The notes under the pieces were generated by a model. It had not been told where the DNA came from. It saw only the letters and a program-made list of their open reading frames with translations, and made no database searches. The translations under genes were made by a program, and so were the position numbers. From an uncultured Mycobacteriaceae bacterium (GTDB taxonomy: Bacteria > Actinomycetota > Actinomycetes > Mycobacteriales > Mycobacteriaceae), in NCBI GenBank assembly GCA_902826815.1, contig CADEGF010000029.1:18742-82741 (forward strand): a DNA stretch of 64,000 bases. The letters run 5' to 3'. Positions 18,794 to 27,267 of the stretch are shown here, piece by piece (within the stretch, counting starts at the first letter, position 1; each line of letters starts with the position of its first letter).

Positions 18794-18842
18794 GTAGCAC
18801 CACAGCGTACGGTGCAACTATGACATGCTATAAGTTTCATAG
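18794..18842. promoter_or_regulatory. Two inverted repeats in the HxlR/tautomerase divergent region
   Basis: GTAGCACC (18794-18801) and GGTGCAAC (18811-18818) form an imperfect inverted repeat with a 9-base spacer. Right beside it CTATGA (18818-18823) and TCATAG (18837-18842) form a second, spacer 13. The segment is AT-rich and starts 13 bases from the HxlR start codon, so it is a good candidate for the regulator's own operator. Inference. Confidence 0.45.
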
Positions 18843-19026
18843 CGCACGAATTGGCTCGACGCCCTCTCCGCTTCCTGCCGTCGACAACGACCTCTCGGAC
18901 AGCCTCTCGAACTAACGCTCTAGCCGACTACACCGCGCTTCGCTGACCTTCCGCCATGGTCGGTCAGCGAGAAGTCCGGCCAGCAATCCCGCTGGCCGGC
19001 AAAAGAATAAACAGAAGGAGAAGACG

Positions 19027-19254
19027 ATGCCATTCGTCAATGTGAAGGTCATCGAGGGAGTGTTCTCGGCTGCGCAGAAGCAGGAAATCGTGCGCAGCGT
19101 GACCGACGCAATGGTCGAGATCGAGGGCGAGAACATGCGACCGGTCACCTGGGTGGTGGTCGAAGAGATCGCCAGTGGCGGCTGGGGGGTCGGCGGTACG
19201 CCGCTGCACACCGCCGACGTCAAGGCACTCGCCGCAGGTCAACCCGTCGCCTAG
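19027..19254 (+). CDS. 4-oxalocrotonate tautomerase-like enzyme
   Basis: A 75-residue tautomerase-superfamily protein. After Met removal the N-terminal residue is Pro (PFVNVKVIEGVFSAAQKQEIV), the catalytic base of this family. The segment RPVTWVVVEEIASGGWGVGG holds the beta strand and loop typical of 4-OT enzymes. GAAGGAGAAG ribosome site 5 bases before the ATG. Likely handles an unsaturated keto-acid or dehalogenation-type substrate. A strong hairpin terminator lies just downstream. Confidence 0.88.
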   Translation: MPFVNVKVIEGVFSAAQKQEIVRSVTDAMVEIEGENMRPVTWVVVEEIASGGWGVGGTPLHTADVKALAAGQPVA

Positions 19255-19268
19255 TGATCGCCGTTGCG

Positions 19269-19297
19269 AGCGGACGGCCCAGGATGGGCCGTCCGCT
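19269..19297 (+). terminator. Hairpin terminator after the tautomerase gene
   Basis: A perfect 13-bp stem, AGCGGACGGCCCA with its complement TGGGCCGTCCGCT, closes a 3-base loop 15 bases after the tautomerase stop. There is no T run after it, which is usual for mycobacterial terminators. It separates two convergent genes and could end transcription from both sides. Confidence 0.7.
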
Positions 19298-19354
19298 GTC
19301 GGGTTCCTTATGAGACCGGACCGCTGGAGGTCACCCGTCACTGCGCCAGTGACA

Positions 19355-20089
19355 CTAGCCGTTCAGGATCCGGCGCTTCTCCGCCTCGAACTCCTCCTCG
19401 GTGAGCGCACCTGAGTCACGCAGCGCCGCCAGGTTTTTGAGCTGTTCGATCCGTATCCCGTCGTCTGTCGGCGTGTATGGATCGGCGACCCCGTACGAGT
19501 CGCCGACGTTGAACATCGACCCGACGGGTGCCGCGGGTACCGGGCGCTTACCCCGCCTCACCGCATAGATGATCGCTGCCGTCAGCTCGAGCAGGCCGAC
19601 GACGAACAGGCCGGCGAACGCCCATACCAACGTGCTGTTGGAGGAATCGTGGCCGAATGCCAGTTGCGGGTTGATGTAGCCGTTGACATTGCCGTCGGTG
19701 GTGATGTCGTAGGCGCCGTCGGCGGGGATCTGCACCACCCAGACCCGGATGCGGGCGTCGTTGTTGACGGTGGTTGTGGTTCCCCAGCTTTCGGTGACTT
19801 CGGGCTTCGGTATTCCTGCGGGAGGAACAATGGTCAACCCCAGCCGCGGGACGGGGAGACCGCCGCCGCTCGGGCTGCCGATGGTCTGGGTATGGAAGCT
19901 GATCGTCGCCTCGCCCGCGGGTAGGTGCAGGCTGCTCGAACCCGGGATCGGCACCTCACCGTAGGCGTCGTACTCATCGAAGACGAAGGCGTTCAGCACC
20001 AACGTGACGATGAAGCCGATGACAGCCACCACCAAGGTCAGAACCGCCGCGAGGACGAAGATCCGCGGCGCCACCCGTCCGCCAGTCAT
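19355..20089 (-). CDS. Membrane protein with C-terminal SHOCT domain
   Basis: A 244-residue protein with two membrane helices: residues 8-34 (IFVLAAVLTLVVAVIGFIV region) and about 153-176 (WAFAGLFVVGLLELTAAIIYAV). Between them lies an extracytoplasmic beta-rich segment that ends in VQIPADGAYDITTDGNVNGY. The last 30 residues (IEQLKNLAALRDSGALTEEEFEAEKRRIL) are a SHOCT motif, a short oligomerisation or binding element. Function unknown. Confidence 0.8.
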   Translation of the reverse strand: MTGGRVAPRIFVLAAVLTLVVAVIGFIVTLVLNAFVFDEYDAYGEVPIPGSSSLHLPAGEATISFHTQTIGSPSGGGLPVPRLGLTIVPPAGIPKPEVTESWGTTTTVNNDARIRVWVVQIPADGAYDITTDGNVNGYINPQLAFGHDSSNSTLVWAFAGLFVVGLLELTAAIIYAVRRGKRPVPAAPVGSMFNVGDSYGVADPYTPTDDGIRIEQLKNLAALRDSGALTEEEFEAEKRRILNG

Positions 20090-20337
20090 TGGCGCAGTTT
20101 CTCACGCCTCACCCTGCACCGCTGCACCTATCAGCCAGGTGGCCAGTCCCGCCCGGAGCCCTTCGACGAACCGCTCGTGCGGGTCGGGATAGCCCATCTC
20201 GGCCATGACCGTGCGCACCGGATCAGTAGGGACCGACTGCCGCAGGCTGTGGGAGGCATCCGAGGAACACGCCGGGGTGAAATACCAGCAGCCGAACTGA
20301 CCGGTCTGCGGGCACGACGACGGCTACCGTTGTCGCC

Positions 20338-21447
20338 ATGCCCGAGAAGCCGTCGGCGGTACCCGAGTCGAGCGTGGTCGTTCGGCCCGAGCCGATGGAC
20401 AGCGAGAAATTCACCGTCAACTCGCGGCTGCAGGCCACTGGATTGCGCCCGGCGATAGAGCTTTTCGAACAAGCAGCCCACACGGTGCCGCTGCCCCAGC
20501 CACCGCAGCCCATCGTGATCGCCGACTACGGCGCGTCGACCGGCCACAACTCGCTGCCTCCGGTGTCGGCGGCGCTACCGCTGCTGCGCAGCCGTACTCG
20601 CCCCGAGCATTCGATCCTCGTCGTGCACACCGATGTGCCGGACAACAACTTCACCGTCATGTTCGACACGCTGGCCAACGACCCCGATACGTATCTGCAC
20701 AAGGACGCGGCGACGTTCGCGTCGGCTGTCGGGAGATCGTTCTACAGCCAGATCATCCCGTCCAACAGCGTTCACCTGGGCTGGTCGTCATGGGCGGTCC
20801 AATGGCTGCGCCGGGTGCCCGCACCGGTCCCCGACCACGTGCAGGTGTCGTACAGCGCCGACGAAGACGTGCGCGCCGAATACGCAAAACAGGCCGCACA
20901 CGACTGGCACGAATTCGTCGCGTTCCGGGGACGTGAGCTCTGTCCCGGCGGAAAGCTCGTCGTGCTGACCATGGCGCTCGACGACAACGGCCAGTTCGGC
21001 TATCGGCCGCTGCTCGACGCGATCGTCGACGCGCTGACCGAGCTGGCCGCCAGCGGCCTACTGACCGAGGACGAAGTAAATCGGATGTCCCTGCCTGCAG
21101 TGGGGCGGCGCGAGTCCGACTTCCGGGCGCCGTTCGCGCCGTCGGGCCGGTTCGAACGTCTCGCCATCGACCATCTCGAGGTGTTCGACGCGCAGGACCG
21201 GTTCTGGGCGCAATACCAAGTCGACCACGACGCAACAGCTTTCGGCGCCGTGTGGGCGGGTTTCGTCCGGGCTTCGATCTTCCCCACCTTGGCGACGGCG
21301 CTGGCCGACGGTCGCTACGACCCCCGGTCTCAGGAGTTCTTCGACCGCCTCGAGTCAGGTATCGCCGAGCGCTTGGCCGCCGCACCCGAACAGATGCAGA
21401 TCCCGTTCGCCAAACTCGTGCTGACGAAACTACGGAGGGCTAAATGA
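20338..21447 (+). CDS. SABATH-like SAM-dependent carboxyl methyltransferase
   Basis: A 369-residue methyltransferase related to the plant SABATH family, which methylates carboxyl groups of small acids such as salicylate. The SAM-binding start is IADYGASTGHNSLPPV (residues 61-77), and the family pattern continues with DVPDNNFTVMFDTL, GRSFYSQIIPSNSVHLGWSSWAVQWL and LCPGGKLVVLTM. ATG 20338 lies 7 bases after TACCGT, a possible -10, so the message may be leaderless. ATGA overlap couples it to a second methyltransferase. Bacterial substrates are unknown to me. Confidence 0.82.
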   Translation: MPEKPSAVPESSVVVRPEPMDSEKFTVNSRLQATGLRPAIELFEQAAHTVPLPQPPQPIVIADYGASTGHNSLPPVSAALPLLRSRTRPEHSILVVHTDVPDNNFTVMFDTLANDPDTYLHKDAATFASAVGRSFYSQIIPSNSVHLGWSSWAVQWLRRVPAPVPDHVQVSYSADEDVRAEYAKQAAHDWHEFVAFRGRELCPGGKLVVLTMALDDNGQFGYRPLLDAIVDALTELAASGLLTEDEVNRMSLPAVGRRESDFRAPFAPSGRFERLAIDHLEVFDAQDRFWAQYQVDHDATAFGAVWAGFVRASIFPTLATALADGRYDPRSQEFFDRLESGIAERLAAAPEQMQIPFAKLVLTKLRRAK

Positions 21448-22472
21448 CTTCTGCCGACAAGGCGCAGCTGCACGACTCGATCGTCCGACAGCTGTACCGC
21501 CGGTCGGGTGCGACGGGACAGATCCAGCTTCCCGCGGTGCCCGGCCTGATCGACGAGTACGTGACGATCTGCGACACGTTGTTCGCCGGTGTCGGCAGGA
21601 AGTTCACCGCAGAGGAACTCGCGCACCTGCGGGAGTTGCTCGCCGGCCAACTGGCCGAGGCGTACGCGGCGTCGCCGCGCTCGATGATCACGATCTCGTA
21701 CAACGCGCCGTCCAGCCAGCTGCTGAACTACCACATCAAACCGGAGTGGTGGACGATCGAGGGCGCGTACGAGAACTGGATCGGCATCCGCCAGCCGCCC
21801 TATTTCGGCACCGAGCCCGACGCCCGCGTTGTCGCGCTGGCCGGCGAAGCCCAGGACCCAAGGACTTTTCGGGTGCTCGACGTCGGTGCGGGCACCGGCC
21901 GCAATGCGCTCGGGCTTGCCCGCCGGGGACATCCCGTCGACGCCGTCGAGCTCACGCCGAAGTTCGCCGACATCATCCGCACCGAGGCCGACCGCGAACT
22001 GCTCGACGTACGAGTCGTTCAGCGCGACGTCTTCGCCACCCTCGACGATCTGCGGCGTGACTATCAGCTGATCCTGGTGTCCGAAGTCGTCTCCGACTTC
22101 AGGACGACCCAACAGCTGCACGGGCTGTTCGAGCTCGCAACCCACTGTCTGGCCGTCGACGGACGACTGGTGTTCAACGCCTTCCTTGCGCACGAGGGGT
22201 ACGAACCCGACGAGGCCACCCGCGAACTCGGGCAGCAGTCGTACACGTCCATGTTCACGCGCGACGAGATGGCCACCGCCGCGGCCGGGCTCCCACTGAC
22301 CCTGCTGTCCGACGACTCGGTGCACGACTACGAGAAGGAACATTTGCCCGACGGCGCATGGCCGCCGACGAACTGGTACCCGAATTGGACTGCGGGCCAG
22401 GATGTCTTCGATCTGCAGCGGGAGTACGTACCGATCGACATGCGGTGGCTGGTCTACCGCAGGACCGGGTAG
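21444..22472 (+). CDS. Class I SAM-dependent methyltransferase
   Basis: A 342-residue Rossmann-fold methyltransferase. Residues 1-130 form an unassigned helical N-terminal domain (SYNAPSSQLLNYHIKPEWW); SAM motif I is VLDVGAGTGRNALGLARRG near residue 142, followed by VDAVELTPKFADII and a TehB-like core. Translationally coupled to the SABATH-like gene upstream, so the two probably modify the same compound in turn or act as a complex. Ends five bases from the convergent acyl-CoA dehydrogenase gene. Substrate unknown. Confidence 0.82.
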   Translation: MTSADKAQLHDSIVRQLYRRSGATGQIQLPAVPGLIDEYVTICDTLFAGVGRKFTAEELAHLRELLAGQLAEAYAASPRSMITISYNAPSSQLLNYHIKPEWWTIEGAYENWIGIRQPPYFGTEPDARVVALAGEAQDPRTFRVLDVGAGTGRNALGLARRGHPVDAVELTPKFADIIRTEADRELLDVRVVQRDVFATLDDLRRDYQLILVSEVVSDFRTTQQLHGLFELATHCLAVDGRLVFNAFLAHEGYEPDEATRELGQQSYTSMFTRDEMATAAAGLPLTLLSDDSVHDYEKEHLPDGAWPPTNWYPNWTAGQDVFDLQREYVPIDMRWLVYRRTG

Positions 22473-22476
22473 CCGC

Positions 22477-24222
22477 TCAGGGCCGCATCTCGTAGGCGCC
22501 GTCGTAGGCCTTGACGCGTTCCCACACCCGGTCGAAGCGATCGGCGTCGGAGACGGGTTTGCGAATCGCACCGAGCGCCCAGTCCTGCTGCGCCTGTGTT
22601 GAGCTCGACTTACCGTGCAGGGCAACGGCATACGTGCTGAAGTCGCGCACCTGGAAATCGAAGATCTGGTCGACGATGTCGTTGTCGACACCAGTGAGCG
22701 CCGCCTGCTCGAGAATCAGCTGGCCGTACACGATCAGCGAAAACAGGTGGCCGACGTTCAACAGGAAATCAAGGTCCTTCTGCTGGTCGGCATCGGGGGC
22801 GGCCGTGATGAGGAACTGCCTGAATTCCTGCGCCTGCTGGTAGAACCGGGCGACGTTGGGGATGTCGCGGTGCCGTTCGTAGGCGGGTGTCCAGTCGGCG
22901 AACTGAACCTTCCCCGCACCGCGTGTCGGGCCCTGCTTCCAGAAGAAGACGTCGTCGGCGGGATCGTTACGGGTCGGAATCTCGGGATATTCTCCTGGAT
23001 TGAGCATGTAGTTCGGCATGAACTTCAGCACGAGACCGACGTTCACGTGAACGGTGCCCTCCAGCCGCGGCAGCGCGCCGATGAGCTGAGCCACCTCGCG
23101 GAACATGGTGTTCTTCTCGTAACCCTTTGCGGCGACGACATCGTGCAGCGCCCGCATGATGGTCTCGCCCTCCATCGTGACCTTGGCCTTGGTCACCGGG
23201 TTGAACAGCAGATAGCGCCGATCCTCGAGGCTCGCGCTTCGCAGGTAGTCCACGGATCGCTGGCTGAACAGTTTCATCGCCACGATCCGCGCGTAGGAGT
23301 CGACGAAATTGGCTCGTACATGGGCGAAGTCGGTGACCGGTTTGCCGTACAGAATCCGGTTCTGCGCGTGCGTGATCGCTTCGTAGAACGCGTGCTCGAC
23401 CATTCCGATCGAACAGGTGCACAGGTTGAACTTGCCGATGTTGACGGTATTCAGCGCCGCGGCAAAGGCTTCCACTCCGGTGTGCAGGATGTCCTCTGCG
23501 CGCACCGGATAGTTCTCCAGCCGGAACGTGCTGACGTAGATCTGCATATGCACGACGTTGTCGACCAGGTGGTAGTTCTCGTGGCGGCTGTCGGCGGCGA
23601 AGAAGACATACCCTTCCTGGCCTTCCACGTCACCGCGGCGGCCGAACACCGAGACCATGCTCGCCACATTGCCGTTGCCGATGTAGTACTTCTCCCCCGT
23701 TGCGCGGTAGAGGATGCCGTTGGCGACGTCCTCCTCGCTCGCGGGCGTCAGCACCATATCGGTGTTGTAGACGTCGGCGCCGTGTTCGCGCTCGGACAGC
23801 CCGAACGCCATCACCTCGCCCGCCGCGAGATCGTCGGCGGCCTTGAGCTTGGCGTCCTTGTTCTCGCTCTGCCAGATCGGCCCGAGGCCGAGGATGGTGA
23901 CCTGCTCGGTGTACCAGTACGTCAGCCCGTAAAACCCGAAAATCTCCGAGAGCGCGGCGTTGCGCGCGGCATCCCACCGCTTGTTCTCGTCACCGTCGGC
24001 GAACTCCGACGGCGTCAGGAACGTCGCGAACAGGCCCTCGCGCTTCACGAACTCGACGAAATCGGCGGGCCACACCACCTTCAGGTCGTCGTCGAGCAGG
24101 CGCTTCTTGCCCTGACCCTCGAAGAAGTCGATCGTCGCGCGCAGCAACCGGCGGGTCTCGGCGTCGAACTGCTCCGGATCGTAGGTGTTCGGGTTGAACA
24201 GCAGGCCGTCCGTCTGAGTCAT
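22477..24222 (-). CDS. Acyl-CoA dehydrogenase family protein
   Basis: A 581-residue flavoenzyme, longer than the usual 380-400 residues. The central part has GLSEREHGADVYNTDMVLTP and GEKYYIGNGNVASMVSVFGRR, the FAD and substrate region of the acyl-CoA dehydrogenase fold, and NTVNIGKFNLCTCSIGMVEHAFYEAI. N- and C-terminal extensions resemble the large FadE group. ATG 24222 is chosen over 24273 because upstream residues are Arg-rich and overlap the neighbour's stop. Probably forms an operon with the Hsp70-like gene 10 bases upstream. Chain-length specificity unknown. Confidence 0.85.
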   Translation of the reverse strand: MTQTDGLLFNPNTYDPEQFDAETRRLLRATIDFFEGQGKKRLLDDDLKVVWPADFVEFVKREGLFATFLTPSEFADGDENKRWDAARNAALSEIFGFYGLTYWYTEQVTILGLGPIWQSENKDAKLKAADDLAAGEVMAFGLSEREHGADVYNTDMVLTPASEEDVANGILYRATGEKYYIGNGNVASMVSVFGRRGDVEGQEGYVFFAADSRHENYHLVDNVVHMQIYVSTFRLENYPVRAEDILHTGVEAFAAALNTVNIGKFNLCTCSIGMVEHAFYEAITHAQNRILYGKPVTDFAHVRANFVDSYARIVAMKLFSQRSVDYLRSASLEDRRYLLFNPVTKAKVTMEGETIMRALHDVVAAKGYEKNTMFREVAQLIGALPRLEGTVHVNVGLVLKFMPNYMLNPGEYPEIPTRNDPADDVFFWKQGPTRGAGKVQFADWTPAYERHRDIPNVARFYQQAQEFRQFLITAAPDADQQKDLDFLLNVGHLFSLIVYGQLILEQAALTGVDNDIVDQIFDFQVRDFSTYAVALHGKSSSTQAQQDWALGAIRKPVSDADRFDRVWERVKAYDGAYEMRP

Positions 24223-24232
24223 GGACGAGAGC

Positions 24233-25996
24233 CTATGGCGCGGGCTGCGGCGGTTGTATCGGTCTCGGAACAAACGGCAGACCGGGGATGGTCTCGTAGG
24301 GCAGCGTCGGGACCAGTCGCGGCGGCGTGGACGGCGACGACGGGGACTCCGGCGCAGGCGGCGGCGCCTCCGAGGTCGGCGGAGGCGGCGGGGGCGCCTC
24401 GCTCGTCGGAGGCGGGGGCGGTGCCTCCTGCGTGACCGTCTGTGGCGCCTCGGTGATCGTCTGCGTCACCGGCGGCGGTTCCGGCGGGGGCGCCTCGTCG
24501 GTCGCCGGCGGCGCCTCGGTGGCCGGCGGCGGTGCGGCGGGAGGCGAATTGGTGGTGACGGTCGTCGACGATTCCGACGGCGTGCTCTCGCTGTTGCGCA
24601 GCACAAACCACACTGCCAAGGCGGCCGCGAGGAGGACGACGACTACACCGCCGATCAACAGCGCGAACGGGCTGCGCCTGCCGCTTGCCTCGTGTTGGCC
24701 GGTCTCCGGTTCGAATTGCATCGGCGGACGCGGACCGCCCATCGCATCGGCGGTGGCACCGCCGCCATACGGGGCGTATTCGTACGGATCGGTCGCGGCG
24801 ACGACGTCGGGCACGTCGTCGGCCTCCGACCACGCCAGGCCCGAAGACCCGCCCGACCCCGCGTCGTCGGGATGGACTTCCGGCGCCATCTGCGTAGCGC
24901 CCAACGCTGCAGCGGCGGCCGCCGTCGGCGGGCTCACCGCTTCAGCCATCGCGGTCGCGCCCTCTTCGGCCGTCCCACGGGCGGCGTTGAGACCGCCCCC
25001 GATGGCCGCGGTCAGCTCAGGCTGCGGGGTGGTGATGACCGGCACCCCGAAGTGCTCGGACAGCGTGGTCGTGATCAGCGGTATGCGTGCCCCGCCGCCT
25101 GCGGAGGCCACGGCGGCCAGGCCGCGCGCGCCGTTGCGGTCAAGCGTCTCCTGCACCACCCCCGCGAATTCGATGAGCGGCGCACGGATCGCGTCGTCGA
25201 GCTCGTTGCGGGTGAGGCGGACCTCCCCTTGGTGTCCCGGCAGGTCGGCGGCCAGGGAGGTGGCGGCCGAGGTCGACAACCGCTCCTTGGCCGCGCGGCA
25301 CTGGGCGCGGAGCCTGGTCAGCGGACCGATCGCAGAGGTGCCCGTCACGTCAACCGCCCCGGCCTGGGACAGCCCGTCGAGGACCTGCGTCAGCACCGCC
25401 GTATCGATCAGGTCACCGGACAGTTCGGGATGACGGACGGTGTGGCCGATGACTTCGCTGCCGGTGGCCGCGTCGACCAGCGTGATACTCGTTCCGCTGC
25501 CGCCGAAATCGCAGAGCGCGATCACCCCGCTGGTCGGCAGGCCTGGATCATCGCGCAGCGCCGTCACGGTCGCCCTGGCGTCGGAGACAAGGGCCGCCCC
25601 GGCGAACTCGCGCATCGGGGCAAGTGCCTCACGCAGCGCATCCACCGTGGCCGCACGCCAATGCGCCGGGTGTGTCACCACGACCGGGTCGAGCGCCCGA
25701 CCGCCCGTGACTTCGTAAAGCATCTCGCGGAGCGCCTCGGCGAGAAGCACCTCGCCGCGGTGGGCACTGCCGTCGGGCGCCACGATGCCGACCGGGTCGC
25801 CGACTCGATCGACGAAGCCGGTGATGATCAGGCCGCGTTCGTCCGAGTTCAGCCGCGGGTTCTCACTCGGCACGCCGACCTCGAGTGGCCGGCCCGGAAA
25901 AAGGGTCACCACGGCGGACCGCGTCACCGCAGCCCGGCCTACCGCAACAGCCGTCAGGTTGGTCGCACCAACCGACAGCCCTACCCCATCAGCCAT
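24233..25996 (-). CDS. Hsp70-like membrane ATPase with proline-rich external tail
   Basis: Residues 1-340 are an actin/Hsp70-type ATPase: GVGLSVGATNLTAVAVG replaces the usual GIDLGTT, phosphate 2 region is VIALCDFGGSGTSITLVD, and AVASAGGGARIPLI is the adenosine motif. An acidic linker follows, then one membrane helix (LLIGGVVVVLLAAALAVWFVL, about residues 441-464) and a Pro/Thr/Glu-rich tail of some 120 residues with repeated SEAPPPPP units outside the cell. No peptide-binding domain, so it is not a chaperone DnaK. Similar mycobacterial proteins are thought to serve envelope processes; role here unknown. Confidence 0.8.
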   Translation of the reverse strand: MADGVGLSVGATNLTAVAVGRAAVTRSAVVTLFPGRPLEVGVPSENPRLNSDERGLIITGFVDRVGDPVGIVAPDGSAHRGEVLLAEALREMLYEVTGGRALDPVVVTHPAHWRAATVDALREALAPMREFAGAALVSDARATVTALRDDPGLPTSGVIALCDFGGSGTSITLVDAATGSEVIGHTVRHPELSGDLIDTAVLTQVLDGLSQAGAVDVTGTSAIGPLTRLRAQCRAAKERLSTSAATSLAADLPGHQGEVRLTRNELDDAIRAPLIEFAGVVQETLDRNGARGLAAVASAGGGARIPLITTTLSEHFGVPVITTPQPELTAAIGGGLNAARGTAEEGATAMAEAVSPPTAAAAAALGATQMAPEVHPDDAGSGGSSGLAWSEADDVPDVVAATDPYEYAPYGGGATADAMGGPRPPMQFEPETGQHEASGRRSPFALLIGGVVVVLLAAALAVWFVLRNSESTPSESSTTVTTNSPPAAPPPATEAPPATDEAPPPEPPPVTQTITEAPQTVTQEAPPPPPTSEAPPPPPPTSEAPPPAPESPSSPSTPPRLVPTLPYETIPGLPFVPRPIQPPQPAP

Positions 25997-26055
25997 CTCA
26001 TTCCAATCTCATGAGCAACCCTATCGTCCATCTCGAATGGGGCCGCAGGCGTTAC

Positions 26056-27129
26056 TCAGCGAATGGTGCCAACCCCGGCGATCAGGGGCAGGTCAAGCGC
26101 GGTCACCCACCCGGGCGACAGGTCGTTGACGGCGGACACGGCGTTGAGCGCGCGCATTCCGGTTGCGAGGCAGCCCGCGGCCGCGGCATCCCTGCCCGAG
26201 CCGTCGGTGAACCGGAATGCGGTCTCCTGGAAGATGCTTGGCGTGCCCTCGATATCGACGCGGTACACGTCGTTCTGGTTGCCGGTGGGCCAGTCCGGGG
26301 CCGCGTCGTCGCCGATGCGGTTGACGTGCTCCAGCTGGATTCGGTTCTCGCCCTGGTAGACACCGTTGATCGTGAACCGCACGGCGGCTACCTGACCTGC
26401 CGGGATGACGCCCTTGGCCGACTTGCGCTCGGTGGGAGTCACCCACTTGTCGTATGTGGTGGTGATCTCGTCGAGCATGATGCCCGCCGCATGAGCGATC
26501 ATGGGAACCGTTCCACCCCAGGCGAATACAAGGATGTCAGGGGTTTCGAGCATCGCCTTCTTCTCCGGCGGCCTTCCGATCCCCATCTCGCGCTCGTAGT
26601 CGCCGGTGTAGTTGGTGTAGTCCAGCAGCTCCGACGCGCGCACCTTGCGAACCTCTGCACAAAGTCCCATCAGCGACATCGGAAACAGGTCGTTGGCGAA
26701 GCCGGGATCGATGCCGGTGGTGAAGCAGGACGATTCGCCGAGTTCGCATGCTTCGGTGACGGGTTCAATCCAATTCGGCGGATTCAAATGCATGGTCGGC
26801 CACACCCACGGCGTCATGGACGTCGAGCAGACGTCGATCCCGGCCCGCAGGAAGCGGGTGATCAGCGAGATGTTGTCATCCGCGTGGGCCGCCGTCGGGC
26901 CGTAATGCACGAGCGCATCGGGTTTGAGATCGATCAACGCGTCGACGTCGTCGGTGGCGTTCAGGCCGAGCGGCGCGGGTAGACCGCAGATCTCGCCGAC
27001 GTCGCGACCGACCTTATCGGCACGGCTCACACCGACTCCGACCAGCTCGAAAAGCGGGTGTTTCACCACTTCGGCGATAACCATCTTGCCGACAAAACCG
27101 GTGCCCCACACCACAATTCGCTTGGTCAT
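26056..27129 (-). CDS. DapB-like NAD(P)-dependent oxidoreductase (first paralogue)
   Basis: A 357-residue protein with an N-terminal Rossmann fold (RIVVWGTGFVGKMVIAEVV) and the layout of the dihydrodipicolinate reductase-like proteins common in mycobacteria; true DapB is about 245 residues. GIDPGFANDLFPMSL and GVGVSRADKVGRDVGEICGLP also occur in modified form in the paralogue at 32477-33565. ATG 27129 has GGAAGG eight bases before it. Divergent from an SDR gene. Likely reduces or oxidises a carbonyl/amine of a hydrophobic substrate; substrate unknown. Confidence 0.8.
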   Translation of the reverse strand: MTKRIVVWGTGFVGKMVIAEVVKHPLFELVGVGVSRADKVGRDVGEICGLPAPLGLNATDDVDALIDLKPDALVHYGPTAAHADDNISLITRFLRAGIDVCSTSMTPWVWPTMHLNPPNWIEPVTEACELGESSCFTTGIDPGFANDLFPMSLMGLCAEVRKVRASELLDYTNYTGDYEREMGIGRPPEKKAMLETPDILVFAWGGTVPMIAHAAGIMLDEITTTYDKWVTPTERKSAKGVIPAGQVAAVRFTINGVYQGENRIQLEHVNRIGDDAAPDWPTGNQNDVYRVDIEGTPSIFQETAFRFTDGSGRDAAAAGCLATGMRALNAVSAVNDLSPGWVTALDLPLIAGVGTIR

Positions 27130-27267
27130 CAACTACCTTCCACTCGTTCCCCGGTTTTGCCCCCGGTTTCGGAACCGGCCGCTGGCACCAGCCGGGTTTG
27201 CGGGCTCATCAAGCGCTGACCCTAACGCAGGCGGGAATTTTGCCCGTGTGGTTGGCTTTAACGCACC

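Noticed and set aside
20102-20327. A minus-strand stop-free frame of about 75 codons ending in MGYPDPHERFVEGLRAGLATWLIGAAVQGEA, which looks like a regulator C-terminus
   Set aside because: No start codon before an internal GTG, no recognisable domain and the frame is bounded by a stop upstream; at best a small remnant.
22615-24435. A 606-codon open frame on the plus strand
   Set aside because: It is the antisense shadow of the acyl-CoA dehydrogenase and Hsp70-like genes; its sequence has the low-complexity Val/Asp/Arg make-up of mirror frames in GC-rich DNA.
24221-26014. A 597-codon Arg/Gly-rich plus-strand frame
   Set aside because: Antisense to the Hsp70-like gene; no domain, extreme Arg content.
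27163-27178. CCGGTT-TCGG-AACCGG hairpin as a terminator
   Set aside because: Lies between two divergent gene starts, where a terminator makes no sense; a short operator remains possible but is not well supported.
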